Made by a program: the position numbers and the translations under genes. The notes beneath the pieces are model-generated. The model ran no database searches. It was not told the DNA's origin and saw nothing but the letters and a program-made list of their open reading frames with translations. Positions 13,001-26,000 of a stretch of DNA of 64,000 bases are shown here, one piece after another. Origin of the DNA: Chrysaora quinquecirrha (Eukaryota; Cnidaria; Scyphozoa; Semaeostomeae; Pelagiidae); assembly GCA_014526335.1 (NCBI GenBank), contig JACTAT010000015.1, positions 736,425-800,424 of the forward strand, written 5' to 3'. The first letter of the stretch is position 1. Every line of letters begins with the position of its first letter.

Positions 13001-16000
13001 AACACTTTCATGGATCTATCTTCAGAAAGCATAAGTATATTTTTAACTTGAAATTTCACAGAGGTACCACCTGTGGCACAACCAATACCAGGTCCAATGG
13101 GCCCACCAGGCCCACCAGGTCCACAAGGCCCACCAGCTCCTGTCCAACCAGCTCCAGTGCATCCAGGTCAATGGCCACCACCTCATTTGCCACCAGCTCA
13201 GTTGCCACCAGCTCAGTTGCCACCAGCTCAATGGCCACATGCCCCGGTGCCACAAGCACAACCAGAACATGCACCTGTTCCTGTTCCTGTCCAAGCCCCA
13301 ACAGCCGCACCTGAAGCAGGGACAATAACTTCTGAGGAAGAAGATCAACCAGAGGAAAAAGAGGAGGAAGCTGAAGAACAGCAACAACAGGAAAGCCAGG
13401 AAGCTGAACAACAACAGCAACAAGAAGGTCAGGAAGCTGAACAACAGCAACAACAAGAAGGTCAGGAAGCTGAACAACCGCAACAACAAGAAGGTCAGGA
13501 AGCTGAACAACAGCCACAACAAGAAGGTCAGGAAGCTGAACAACAGCAACAACAAGAAGGTCAGGAAGCTGAACAACAGCAGCAACAGGAAACTGATCAA
13601 GGCCAACAGGAAGTACAACAAGCTGACCAAGGCCAACAGGAAGTTCAACAACAAGCTGACCAAGGCCAGCAGGAAGTTCAACAACAAGCTGATCAAGGTC
13701 AACAGGAAGTTCAACAAGCTGACCAAGGCCAACAGGAAGTTCAACAACAAGCTGACCAAGGCCAACAGGAAGTTCAACAACAAGCTGACCAAGGCCAACA
13801 GGAAGTTCAACAAGCTGACCAAGGCCAACAAGAAGCTCAACAACAAGCTGACCAAGGCCAACAGGAAGGTCAACAAGCCGACCAAGGTCAACAGGAAGCT
13901 ACACCAATTGAGGAGCAAAAAAAGGCCAAGCAAAAGAAAGTAAAAAAGCTTTACAACCAGGTAATAAAATTGTTTTACCAATCATGTAGTCACAACAAAT
14001 ATGTCATCAAAGTGTTGACGTCACAATGAAACTCAAACTTAGGGTAATTCATTCATAAAGCATATGCACTACCTACATACAATGTTAGGTATGGCAGCTA
14101 AATTAAAACTATCAAATAAAATAATACATAACAGAAAAATACAGGCAGAAGGTATAAAAAGTACAGCATTAACAGCAAAAAGCCAAAAAACGGCATCAAC
14201 AGAACAAATTTTTTTTAAATTTAATTTGTGGTATTTGGAGCATGCAGGGGCTAACTGGCTAACTGTAATTTTCTCAGCATCATCGCATCGGCAATGAACT
14301 TGGCTAAGGGGCGGATAACTTCGCTAGTTTCACTACTCAGAATTGTGGTGAATCGTCTTTCAGGATTGGAGATTGGCAGCCGAGAGTCGGATAGCTCTCA
14401 GGTTATCATAAGCCGGGCATATTATTAGGAAGTGAAATTCATCTTCAGTAACAACGAGCTGACACATTTTGCACAAACGTTGTTCTACATTCAGACCCTT
14501 GTGTCTTCCCACCTCAATCATAAGCGAGTGGTCACTACATCTGAATTTACTAAGTATTTTCCTGTGTTCAAAACTTAGAACTTCAGTCTTAAGGTAGGAT
14601 TCAAGTTTAAAATTAAATTTAAATTTCTTATAAGTACGAAGTTTCCTATTTCTTATCGAGTTTGAATCAGCTAAGGATAACTCCGAAAGCCAGTAGTTTT
14701 TGAACAGGGATGTTAGATTGTCTTTTACTTTATTATTTACGTAGTTGTTAGAAAAATTCGCAGGACAGTTCCAGATAGGTGACAGCCTAATGCCTTCAAA
14801 GTAGTTTTAACTGTGTTTAGCCAGTTTGAGGTATTATCGGGTAAGGATTGACACTCAAGGTAATGAAAAGGTAGGGTTTAAGTTAGGGTCAGTCTAAGGG
14901 TTCCAGTTTTGCGTTTTAGGGAGCACAGAAAAGAGCTTCAGTTTTCGCGGGTGAAGGCATTGGCCGTTGCTAATTATTGTGACTGCCGCTTGCTAAACCG
15001 CTTTCGTTTCTATACCAAAGACCCCTACCTAGTAGAACCACACAATCGTTGGAAAATTTTAGTTGCAAAACTCAACGATTTTCATCGCCATTTATCTGTC
15101 AGTACTTCCGACTTTTCGGCAATTACCATGATGAAAGCGATCCTACAACGACGGAAAAAACGCGGGGATTTCAGAAGGGCAGTTTCTTTTGTACTCGGTC
15201 TCACAGCTTCTCAACAGAAGTCAACTATTAAGGGTTTGCCTCAATATCAATTTTGAGGCCCAAGCGAGTCGCCCCTATATCCACTTCTTACACAACTTCG
15301 ATTTCCACGCAAATTAGGTTAATTATGCGCAACTCATCTAACGCACCCAGAGGGCTCTTCCCAGGAAATGCAAGACAGATGACTGATATAGGCACAAACA
15401 TTGTTACAAAAATTAAACGTCTTATTCTATCGTAAGGCTGATGAAGAAAAAAGGAACTTCAAGACGCACTTTATGATGGAGATGATGACGAAGAAGATGG
15501 AAGAACCGTAAAAATACAATCTGCAAAGAAAGAGAAGAAAGGAAACAAAAAATCGAAGAAAGGAAGTAAGAAATCAAAATCAGCAAAAAAGAACAATGGT
15601 GAGATTCTCTAAACTTACAAAGCGGGGCTGCGTGGGGGAGGGGTAGGGGGTATTTTCAGTTGTTGTACTGAGTTACTTTGCTCGATGTGGGGGGTGAATC
15701 ACAAGAAGCCCAATCTAAAGCCAAGCTTATGTCCACCTACAATACGCTAACTAGTTGCAACTCTAACTCTAAAAACTGTAACTTTAAAAATTACCAACCC
15801 AGCATCTAAGGGAATCAATAGGTATTAGAAACCCAATAATCCTCTCACATAAACGTTGTGATCATTGAAAATTTCTACAGTTTCCCCCTTTGCGGGTTTT
15901 CGGTACAAAATTTCTTTAAAACATCCTTACTTTAGGTTGTCTGGGTAAGAAGTTTCAGCAAGAGAGGTTTAACACTAGGATTTCCACGGGACTTCTTTAC

Positions 16001-18337
16001 AAAAAATAAGGTTCCCTGGAAAGGGAGTTTGAGATTCGAAGGAATGAACTCTCGAGTTTCATTGTCCTATAGCACATGTTATATTGATTTGACGAGCGTC
16101 CCAAGTTTACGATTCTATAGAAGCTGCCACAGTGAAAAACGATCGAAATGTCAACAACTAGTCGGAACTTATAGGATACAGTTTAAGCGCGGTCGCAAGA
16201 ATAATACTCTGGTCGACTGCGACTGACGGGAACCAGTTGTCAACTAAGCGCAGAAGCAGAAAACGCCCAACTTTCTGGAACCTTGCGACGAGTAGTTGCC
16301 GTTAAAAGGAACGTTGTCAGCTAGTTTAAAGAGCGCTTGTGTCAACAAATTAGTCCCAAAAATCGCTGACTAACAGTCGGCAACGAGCTCTGGTTGTGCG
16401 CAATATCGACGACATAAGACGGGCTTAAAAGACGTTGTATGATAAAGCATTGAATTGAATGTTATTATAATCACATTACGAGCATTGAAGCGAAATGCTA
16501 TGTCTATAAGTGGACATACTTGAAAGCTTCTTTCGTCTGCCTCCTCAAAGTATAAAGGTCATAAACAGAACGAAACAATTGACTAAGGCGTAATTTATAC
16601 CCAGATGCGGATCGAAATGCGCCAATCACAAAGTGAAGACGAACTGACATTATGTTTTTAACACAAATCAGCTTCCAGAGTACCGCAGAAAGACAAATAG
16701 AATTAATTGAAGAGTCCAAGTGGGAGAGGACGAACTCTTTCTGTCTACATAGAACCAGCATTTTGGTTTTTATGTGGACAGATTCGTTTGACGTCCCTAT
16801 GAATACTCTGAGGAGTGTCAGAGAAAAAAAGCTTTAGCGTATGTCCAAGAGCTGTTTCCGCTGTTTCCCGCAATTATAAAACTTATAGAAATAGTCAAGA
16901 AGTCAAGCAATTCACTTCAATGCGCGTAATGTGACGCAAGTTCAATTTAATTCAATGCTTTATCATGTAACGTCTTTCAGCCTGGGCTTCCAGTGGGGTT
17001 TGATATGCTTATCTGTTGTTATCTAGATGCATCAAGTCAAGCATAAAAACCGTCCACATCAGGCATGATATTCTATCCATGTCGGCCTTATCCGCCACAT
17101 CAAGCATGCATGAATGGGTTATTAGGCTTCATGTGGAGAGTTAATAGTCCTATCTTTGTCCGACAAGTCAAGCATAATAACCAACCACCCAAGCCAAGAA
17201 TAATAGCCCGCCAATCTCATCCTTATCAGCCACATTCAGCATGCATGGGTGGGTGATTATGTATGTCGTCGGTTGATATCCATATCTATACCCATCAAGT
17301 CAAGCATAATAACCAACCACATCATGCATAATACACCATAGACTTATTGCACGAATCAGTTATCGCCATTGAGTCTATGCTGGACGCTTAAACTAGAGCA
17401 TACAGCTGTATGGTTGTTGTTGTTGTTGTTGTTGTTGCTGTTTGCGAAGAGTGAGACTCGTGTAATAAGTCTAAATACACCATTCATGCAATACGTATCC
17501 ACTACATCAAGCATTGCAACCCCATTCGTTGGGCATATTAACCACACCAAGCATTAAACCCGACCTTGAATGCATATCAAAGAAAAACGCACTGGACATT
17601 ATTCCTCATTCCTACAAGCATAATAGCCCCTGTGAAAACCTTAAAGCCCGTAAAGCCCGCCCCTGTATTGCGTATCCATCACATTTGAGTATATTTTTAA
17701 TGAATAGCAAACACTAAGACAGATTTTTCCTCGAGTGCCATACCATACAACAATAGATTGGAATCGAACCTGGAAGCAAACTCACAGAGCCAACGACATT
17801 TCCACTGACCTATAGAGCTCAAATAAATAGCCGAATAACTTCGATGTAATACGGCACAAGGCTCTCCTCCCGTTCTGGCTTTGAGTTTCGGCTATGTTAA
17901 GCCTTTATCAGCACCATATAAATTTATATATATTTATCATGAATAGCAAATACTAAGACAGATTTTCCACTAGTGGCATACCTAATTCAATAGATGGAAT
18001 TCGAACCTGGACTGTATATGATCGCGACGATTCCATTGAGCTAAAGAGTAATTCTATTTTCCATTCGTGGAAAAATCCATTACATTTTGCTTAACGGTTC
18101 AATTCAAATACCAAAGACCTCAATCAGTAACTAGTCATTTAGCATCTTAAATCTGGCTTCTATTTCTATTTCGTAGGGGAAAACCGTGGTACAGTTATAA
18201 GTCATTCCACAAACAGAATATCTCAATCTCCTAATGCCCCTCATCTACAACATGCCTTGTCTCACACATCTTCTCACTCTCATATCAAATCAGGAAAGAA
18301 AAGCAGAAGAAGCTTGTCAGAAATCATCTTGAATTAA
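10048..18337 (+). CDS. Gene A: secreted Pro/Gln/Glu-rich repeat protein
   Basis: Six exons join in phase: 10048-10102, 10768-10853, 12285-12459, 13062-13960, 15454-15598 and 18177-18337, giving 506 residues. Exon 1 encodes a signal peptide (MRILTYLLLACLIIGLTNA). Exon 2 is Lys-rich (KHKKSIKKSKQHK). Exon 3 is Pro-rich and ends in FPPEGKFDEGKIDGSGSG. Exon 4 opens with collagen-like triplets (GPMGPPGPPGPQGPP), then Pro/Ala-rich text, then six or so GQEAEQQQQQE units and about ten DQGQQEVQQ units. Exon 5 is acidic then Lys-rich; exon 6 holds a Ser/His segment shared with gene B (ISHSTNRISQSPNAPHLQHA). The stop comes soon after SLSEII, where B reads on. The family is unknown to me; it resembles an extracellular, disordered, possibly cross-linked structural protein. 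A second acceptor at 15437 would give a short alternative end. An AATAAA lies at 18813. Confidence 0.7.
10195..10530 (-). mobile_element. Decayed LINE 3' tail in intron 1 of gene A
   Basis: The minus-strand text reads KEIEKRRLKLTGNLLRLPED, NPARKALLEALRPVKRPMGK and, in another frame further on, NVVQVINDRVAWKALVGRP. This is the pattern found at the end of LINE reverse transcriptase proteins (a basic RRL-TGxxLRxPxD line, then GK-KKT, then a DRxxWKxLV close). Frame changes and stops show it is a relic. Confidence 0.6.
10888..11452 (+). mobile_element. hAT-like non-autonomous transposon with an ORF
   Basis: The ends are imperfect inverted repeats: CAGGGCATTTTTTAAC on the left, and on the right the reverse of CAGTGCATTTTTTAAGG; GTGGTGGGGCA-type sequence follows in both. 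Flanks ATTTGCTT (10880-10887) and AATTGCTT (11453-11460) match at 7 of 8 bases, the target duplication size of hAT elements. The interior holds an open frame ending at 11326 with a helical, non-repetitive translation (MEDIKLRMNANSMPVFVKAG). It sits in intron 2 of gene A. I do not recognise the ORF; it could be a transposase relic or captured host exon. Confidence 0.65.
14385..14650 (-). mobile_element. LINE zinc-knuckle tail in intron 4 of gene A
   Basis: The minus strand encodes KFRCSDHSLMIEVGRHKGLN, then EQRLCKMCQLVVTEDEFHFL, then IICPAYDNLR before a stop. The C..C..H..C spacing after a GRHK line is typical of the reverse-transcriptase zinc tail (zf-RVT type) of invertebrate LINEs. Upstream text in the same frame (TEVLSFEHRKILS) supports a real relic. 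No complete element is present. Confidence 0.75.
16428..16978. mobile_element. Element of about 550 bp with long inverted ends
   Basis: The left end AGACGTTGTATGATAAAGC followed by ATTGAATTGAA is mirrored at the right end by the reverse of AGACGTTACATGATAAAGC and ATTGAATTAAA; the match continues into CACATTACGAGCATTGAAG against CACATTACGCGCATTGAAG, about 70 bases per arm. Between them lies a piece shared with the repeat at about 50395-50500 (GATTGGYGCATTTCGATCCG). No coding capacity is seen. Confidence 0.65.
17020..17335. repeat. Degenerate minisatellite with CATCAAGTCAAGCATAATAA
   Basis: Phrases such as CAAGTCAAGCATAATAACC and CACATCAAGCATGCATG recur irregularly here, with further echoes to about 17660. 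Units of about 70-80 bases are suggested but have drifted. Confidence 0.5.
17339..17473. mobile_element. MITE with TAGACTTATT ends (copy 1)
   Basis: The left end TAGACTTATTGCACGAATC and the right end (reverse TAGACTTATTACACGAGTC) are inverted repeats. The interior includes a GTT trinucleotide run. The same ends frame elements at 39602-39737, 53287-53412 and 55377-55745. Confidence 0.75.
17698..17905 (-). mobile_element. tRNA-derived SINE (family 1, copy 2)
   Basis: The minus strand shows CTATAGGTCAGTGGAAATG and then AGGTTCGATTCC, the A-box and B-box pair of this family, with the shared flanking text that includes TGGCACTCGAGGAAAAATC. A third, partial copy follows at about 17938-18075 with GGTTCGAATTCC. 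Confidence 0.55.
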
Positions 18338-20089
18338 GAAGAGAAGAGAGGAACAGACCAAAGGCTCAATGATACAGCACAATGCTGACTACGAATTGGA
18401 CTCAAACTTCTAATAAGGAAGGCAATTAGCTATATCTTTTATACGTGTATGTATGTACGTATGTACTGTATGTATGTGTAATATATTCATCTATTCTGGA
18501 TGGATTTTTACAATCACTTTGATTTGCATTGATTGGTTAAGTAGTATATTTTTCGATAATGAATAGTAATAGTACACTGTGATACTGTCTAGGTCTGAAA
18601 TACTTCTGTTTCATTGGTTTTAAACCACAGAAATATAGGAAAAGCTAATTAGTCTCTGTAAGGAGGGATTTTCATTTAGCTAAAAAAAATCCAGCGAAAT
18701 GTTCTTGGCATAATGAATATATATAAAAAGCCTTCTCGTTATCATTATCCTATTATCTTCTTCCCATAATTCTTCCTACTCAGAATAAGCGTTCTTATGG
18801 AAGCTCTGTACTAATAAAGTTTCTTACAAGGTTCAGCAGTTTCTTTAAAGTTTTAACAATCGCGAAAGCCAATGAACTTTATATTGAATCTTGAACTTTA
18901 AACGCCCATTACAACAACATTACAAGAGCTAGGAAATTGAAACTTTTTTCGCCTACTATCTTGAACAAAATATTTGGAACACGACCCCTTTACCAACGAA
19001 TACGATCTATTCTAGCAATTTTCTACTTATAATAGCTGCAGTACTTCCCGTTTACCCCCAAAAACAATGTTGTTAGAAAAGCAAGACACTTTTGCTCGAA
19101 ACAACATTGTAACGGGGCAGAAGGGGGATCCATAGATAATAGCAAATTTAGGTTGTTCCAGTATACTTTGTCCAATATTGTAGGCGAGATGAACTGAGAT
19201 ATTTCATAGAAATTTGGTACCGAACATCCTCGATCAAGAGAATCGCCATTGTGACTAGCGTTCGCAACTATGGAAGTTTTTCAATACCCTATTAATAATA
19301 AGCATCAATAAATAGGTGCAAAGTCCCACTGAAAAGATTCACCCCCAGTCACTTTTGACTGTGACAGCCCCTATAGAATCGTAAACTTTCGACGCTCGCC
19401 AAATCCATACTACAAGTTCAAGGACAGTGAAACTCTAGGGGCGATTCACTCCTTGGAATCTCGTGCAGCCTTTGCTGGGACGTCTATTGTTTTCAAAGAA
19501 ATCCCTTGGAATCCTTTTGTTTCGATGGGAACCAGGCACGCCTTTTTGCGCAGTGAAACCCCTCCGTGGTAAAACTTTTCACCTAGACAAAGTATGCTTT
19601 AAAAAATTTAGTGCTGAAACCTTACAAATGGGAAATTTCTAGACATGTAAATGATCATCACCTTTATGGAGAGGAGTATTAGATTTCTCAGACCTATTGA
19701 TACCTTTAGATGCTGGTGATTTTTTTGGCTGGAAAAAATGTTTAGAAAACATTATAGGATATCGTAAACAGGTGTGACCAATGAATAAGCTAAAAGATGA
19801 TGATGATTGTATATCGGCAATTTTAGCACTGTGATCGTAAACAATACAAAGAAAATCGTATGTGACCCAACACCTGTTTGCCCAGTGATTCTCAATGCTT
19901 AACCTGTTTTAAACACGCTGATTAACCATTGACCATGACCGGTTCTTAAATCATTTAGCGGTTACGTAGGAAATTAAAGTTAGTCTTTTGTTTGCCAAAT
20001 CAATATTCGAGATCAAATTGGAAAGAGTTTCACAGAAGTATCTCCGCAGAAATTCAATAGAGAACCGCTTGTAGCGGGAAGAACTCAGA
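18338..20089. other. 3' UTR of gene A and the A-B spacer
   Basis: The first part after the gene A stop probably is 3' UTR, with AATAAA at 18813. A GTATGTAC-type short repeat lies at about 18443-18480. A copy of the GGGGCGATTCACTCCTTGG dispersed repeat is at about 19438-19560. Nothing else is recognisable before the start of gene B. Confidence 0.5.
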
Positions 20090-23000
20090 ATGCGGATATT
20101 TACATATCTACTAATAGCGTGCCTTATTATTGGCTTAATAAACGGTAAGTCGAAAAAACTACGAGCTTCCATCTCTTATGTGCCTATGGCATTGCCAACC
20201 TCAATATCTAACGTGCCTATAGAGCTAGGAACTACAATCTCAAATGTGCCTAAAGAAGTACCAAATTCAATCTCTTATGTGCCTATAGAACTAGGACTAC
20301 AATCTCTTTTGTGCCCATAGAACTGCGAATCTCAACCTCAAATGCGTGCCTATAGAGATACGAACGTAAATCTCTTATGTGCCTATAGAACTGCCAATTT
20401 CAATCTCTTATGTGCCTATGGAAGTAGGAACTACAATCTCTTATGTGCCCATGGAACGACGAACGTCAATCTCTTACGTACCTATCGAACTACAAAATGC
20501 AATCTCTAATGTGCCTATAGAATTATGAACTACAATCCCTTATGTGCCTATAGAACCACAAATTTCAATACTTTATGTACCTAGCCTTAGAACTATGAAC
20601 GTCATAGCCTTGAATCACGTCGAATTAGTTATCAATTACATTAGTTATCACTTACAGTTAGCAGTCAATGTCAAATAGTTGTGGAGAACTCAACCCTTAG
20701 TCTCTTGGAGCTAAGATTAAGGTTGAGTTGAATGCATGAACGGTAGCAGATACCTGTTTTGGTTTTGATTTGCGAAGCAACCAAGACAGTTGTAACAAAT
20801 TCGAAAAATCGAACCTTCAAAATATTTTCACATTTCAAAGTCGCTCCAAACTATCTCCTTAGAATTGCAAGCTTGCGATTCAAAATATTTTTCGGAATCA
20901 AAAGACCCAATCTCGGTAACATTCGTAAACAATGTCGTAACAAACAGTTACATAGCTTTACTAGAACACGTAACAGACTTTAACATTGCTATAGTAAAGC
21001 TCTATGTAATGATAAAACTTGGAAAGACTCCTCCACTTGAGTGGCTAGTTTAGCTTACACCAAACAAAAGCAATCACTTTGCTCTCCCGATCTTTTGATT
21101 GCGTGACTTTTGACTTCCAAACTAATGCAATCTGATTGGTTCCTAACTAATCACGTGATGCGCAGGTAGGATCTCGCGGGATGATTGATACACGTAAGAA
21201 TCGTATGACTAAATGCAGGGAATAAAACTGTCTAAAAATTTGTAACAATGTAATTTTACGAACCTTTCTTCCACATGTGCTTGGAGGGTGTTCATGGTTC
21301 CTGATGAAACCTGCAGAAATGCAATATTAAGATTTAAATGAGCAATCTTTAAGAAACTAATCATAAGGTAAAGGTAAAGGCATTGATTGTACATGGCGCT
21401 GCATTCTATAATGTCTATAATCCCATATATTCAAAAGCGCTATATAATGATTTACGCCCTAAGCTCCGACTGTTGTTTCTCGCATCTTATACCTCGTACC
21501 TTTCTAAACTACTCTGTTTTGACTAGCTCGAAAGCATAAAAAATCACACAAGAAATCAAAGCAACAGAAGGTGCAGAAGGAACAAGACGTACAGGTAGGT
21601 CTCGTTAAAGACTTATTACATTCATCGTAGTCTACGCTCCTCCACAGTCCACCAACCCGCTCCAACCCTGAAGAAACAGCAGTTATTTTCAACAGATAGC
21701 TGTGCGAGTCAAACATCTCTTGTCCTTGATATCAGTGCATTTTACCTCGACTGGCGAATTCTCCGAATAAAGGGCGCTTTATCGAATAATTACGGTATTC
21801 CATCTCAACTTAGCAGATGAGAATTACCAACTATACTTTCATCGCCTAATTTCCAAACAATTGCTCAAAAAATGGCATAATCTCCCGCGGATACATAAAA
21901 TGATTTTGGTACGGGTATATTCCGGGCATATGGGCGGGTTTCGGTCCTGAAATTCTCCAAGCATGGGCATGATTTTAGCCAAACCACCATACAACATAGT
22001 CAGAATTAAAGAAAATTAAAAATGTCGCTTTATTGGAGCCTGAATAGTGTTAACATCACATTAAAGATGGCCGTAGTGCAAATATAAGCAATAATATGGC
22101 CTAGAAAGCCTCATTACTGTTATACTCCGCTTGAAATTACCCATAATATAGGGTCTGTTCCTGTCTGTGGGTACATTAACAGTGGGTAGGGCTATAAAAT
22201 CTCGGCGGCGCATCGCCGTCCATTCATAGGTCATGTACCCCCCGGCCATAATCTACAAGACATCCCTAAACATTGCCTCCAAGCTTTTGGCGCCCTTTCC
22301 ACTGATTTGCTTTGGAGATCGCTGTGAAGGCAGTGTGCGTGGCTTGTAGTAAACATAAATATTGTTTTAGGACCAACCAGACGACCAACAGCAACAGCCA
22401 GACGCCCAACAGCCAGACGACCAACAAGCCCAGGAGCAAGAGGGTGGCGACCAGCAGCCAGAACAACAGCCTGCTGCACCCGACCAACCTGCCGCTCCTC
22501 AGCCACCTCCAGACGGTGCCCCTGCACCAGCCGCACCACAGCCTCCTCCAGCTGTACCTCCACCAGTTGCTCCATTACCACCAGCTCCAGTACCACCAGT
22601 CGTGCCACCACAATACCCACCACCTCCAGGAGTTCCTCCACAGTTCCCACCACCACCAGCTGTACCCTTCCCACCTGAAGGCAAATTCGACGAGGGTAAA
22701 GAAGATGGCTCAGGCTCCGGTGCCTATCCTTATCCTCCACGTAAGTAATATTATTAAATACTTTTCAGATTTTTCAGGGGTTATAAATCATAATTAATTA
22801 ACATTCATTGCATAAATTACCAATAATTGAATTATATCAACCAGGACGGGATTCTTATTACAATTTTGGTCTCAGAGAAGGGGGAAGCTCATTAAAAAAG
22901 CGCTTATTAGACCGAACAATTGGATCAAGAATGACATCATGCCTATTAGCTTGCAACGAATGGAGTAGAAGAATCCGAATCACAAATTTTTTCCCACTTG

Positions 23001-26000
23001 CTTCCACTGACCCCCACTTTGTTTCTGTTTGTTCCAACCTGTTCTTACTTGTTCCCAGTCCCTTGTTTTTTGCAAGTGGTTACCTATTAGTTATTCTTGC
23101 CCTTCTCATTCTCACTAATGGGCCCTACATTTGAGGAAATTTAGGGTTTTTCTCATTTCATTGGCATCAAGCTATCTTAGATTCTACCTGTTTTTCTTGC
23201 TTAGATACTAGCTAACCTTGAGGGTGGTAAAGGGTATTTCGGGAAACGTGATTGACCATATTTCCAACCAGGAGACGTGAAACGCTTTTCCTTTCAGTGT
23301 GAAACGTGAATGGCAAACAGTTTTGTCCCCGTGATTCGTGATCCTGACCCCCCCCCCTTTACCACCCTCAACCTTGTGTCTTTTCCTGCTTTGGACGGCA
23401 CAGTAGACTGAAGTCTCTTTGTGTTTTTAACTTTTTAATGATGACAAAAAAAACTTCTCACTTATTCCCACTGATTCTCACTTTTTTCACTCGCTCCCCA
23501 TGATTCCAAATGATTCCCACATGTTCCCAAGTTCCGTTGATTCCTTTTTGTTCAGTTCATTCCTACTCATTCCGCTGGTTCCTAGCTTTTTTGCTTGTTC
23601 CGGATTTTAGAGCATTCTGGACAAAAGCTTCCTCGTGAGTTTCTTCAAATTATGTTGTTCGAATTTGATTCGAGTTGCTCTGAATTGTCTTGATTATATA
23701 CATTTGAATTGCAATTGAAATAGATGATTCAACTCATCAGTTGTTTAGATTGTGTGCAAAGAGAATGGGAATTCCAATCTGTTGTTATGGCATTCCAGAT
23801 TCCATTTCCCATTTCCAGATTCCAGGTCTCTATTTCCTAACCAGCCATATTCCTTCCCGTAGCCATCCCAGAAAAGGGTCCCTCATTAGAAAAAATGAGT
23901 CCAAAGGAATTCAAAGCTTGGTCGTTCGCAACCACAAACCCCAAAAATGCCGAACCACCATTACACTCTTTTTTTTATAAGAACAATTTTATAAGAACAC
24001 GAGCCTGGATTTTGCCCAGATTTTTAGAACAAATTAAGAACAAGCTGAGGCTGGGCTTTTCAAAAGCCCTAAGAATATCAGCTAAATATTTAAGTAAGAC
24101 AGTCAGACTGAACGTAAAAAGGAAGCAGACAGAGATATAGATAAGAATGCTGCATTTTCACACAGACCTAGTACCACCCCAGACATTTATTGAAACATAT
24201 AGATATCTTAGTAACCAAGGAATTAAGAACAGATTAAGAACATTTCAGGCTCAAAAACGGCAAAAATTTAAGAACAGCCAGCCTCAATTAATATTTCCTG
24301 GTTCTTATAAAAAAAGAGTGTAACTTTGGCCATACCCCTCAGAGCTGTTGAACCTTATGTCTAACATAACAAGTTAGCATGGTGGCCTGTGTTCTGTCAT
24401 CATAGGAGCAAGTTGGGCGAATGTAATACCACCCTCTACACAGGCCCAATTGCTAGTGATCCAGATTTCAGCCCAATGGTTGGGGTTTGGTGAAGAAAAA
24501 CCTGTTTTTCCCGCAGGCCTGTGTACAAGGCATGCCAGAAAATTATGGCCAGTAACTATCCAGCACTCGGGAATGGGCTCACTCCCGCTTTAACTCAAAT
24601 TAGAAATACTTTCTAATTTTCATTATAATCATTAACATTAACTAAATGATTTCTTTTTGTTCAAACAGAAAATCCTTCGTATCCAGAATGTCCTCCCTGG
24701 CTTACCAAGGAACAAATGTCTCACTGTATTATGATTCATTCCACCCACCCAAACGTACCTATGAACCCACCACGTAAGATTACTTTATTCTAACCAAAGT
24801 AGAAGGCCAAATGGAGGGCCCTCATTATTGAGAATTCAGAACACCGTAAATGCTATAATAAACGCCCTGGGTGTATATTAGATTTCTGAGATTTTAAGGG
24901 GGCCACAATTGGAGACGGACGTTTAATAGAGGCTGGGCGTTTATCAAATTAGTAAGAAATTCAAATATTCATTTTTTGACATACCTATATTTTCATCATA
25001 TATCCATCACAAGACTCTCAAAATCTACACACACATTTTTTTATAAGGAAGTTCGTCTCAGGCTCAGTACTGAAAATTCCTGATGGCCAAATTTGAGTAC
25101 TCATTATTCCTTAGCAATAGCGATTCCTTAACTTTTACTTTGTGATTCTTAAAAATAACCAATGGTCAAGGAAATATAGGTCGCTTGCTCTGTTAATTCA
25201 GAACTTCATCTTTTTTGAATCGAAATGAAGAGAATTCAGATTCCTTAGTAGAAGTACACTTTATTTCCAATAAGCAACTGGACTTTGGTCCAGCCCTCAA
25301 AGAGTTGCTTAACATATCTAGTATTTCAGCCCTCACAGAATCACTGGTACCCCCTAAAACCTCTTATTTTTAGCTCTTTTCTGGCTTTTCAATGTACTTG
25401 ACAAGTTTGCAAGGATGTACAGTATAAAGAAAGCTATTTCACTAATACTTCAAACAAAATCTCAGCCCTAGTTGCATATTGACCAGTTGCTTATTAAAAA
25501 AAGTGTAGTCTCCGAACTAGTACTAGAAATTCCTAAAGTTTTTGCCTATCCGAGTACTACCTTCCTTAAAAAGCACTTCCTTATAAAAATGCGTGTAGCA
25601 CATCAATAAAGTCGTCTTCAAGTCGGTTTTTGTTAAATACACTCTATTTTATAAGTACAATTTTATAAGAACACGAGCCTAGATTTTGCCCGGATTTTAA
25701 GAACAAGCCTTTGGCTGGACTTTTCATAAGCCCTTTGAATGTAGGCTGTTTGTGAAAGTAAGACAGTCCGAAATATATGTAAAAAACAAGCGAACAATGG
25801 GGGGGGGGGCAATGAAATAGACAAGCATGCTGCATTACATAAACCTAATTCTACTCCATACACTGAAAAATATTACCGTCTAAATTAAGAACAGATTAAG
25901 AACATTTCAGGCTCAAAAAGGCAAAAACTTAAGAACAGCCATCCTCGATCAAAATTACCTGGTTCTTATAAAAAAAAGGGTTTAGGATATTCCAATATAC

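Larger units (their letters stand above)
15599..18176 (+). other. Intron 5 of gene A, packed with repeats
   Basis: The donor gtgaga at 15599 follows AACAATG; the acceptor tatttcgtag ends at 18176. The intron carries a long-TIR element (16428-16978), a minisatellite (about 17020-17330), a MITE (17339-17473) and two SINE copies (17698-17905, 17938-18075). No other exon is visible. Confidence 0.6.

Noticed and set aside
13043..13981. 312-residue Leu-rich open frame on the minus strand
   Set aside because: It is the exact antisense of the Gln/Glu repeats of gene A exon 4 (CTT/TTG read from CAA/AAG). The plus frame has splice sites, phase agreement and a paralogue.
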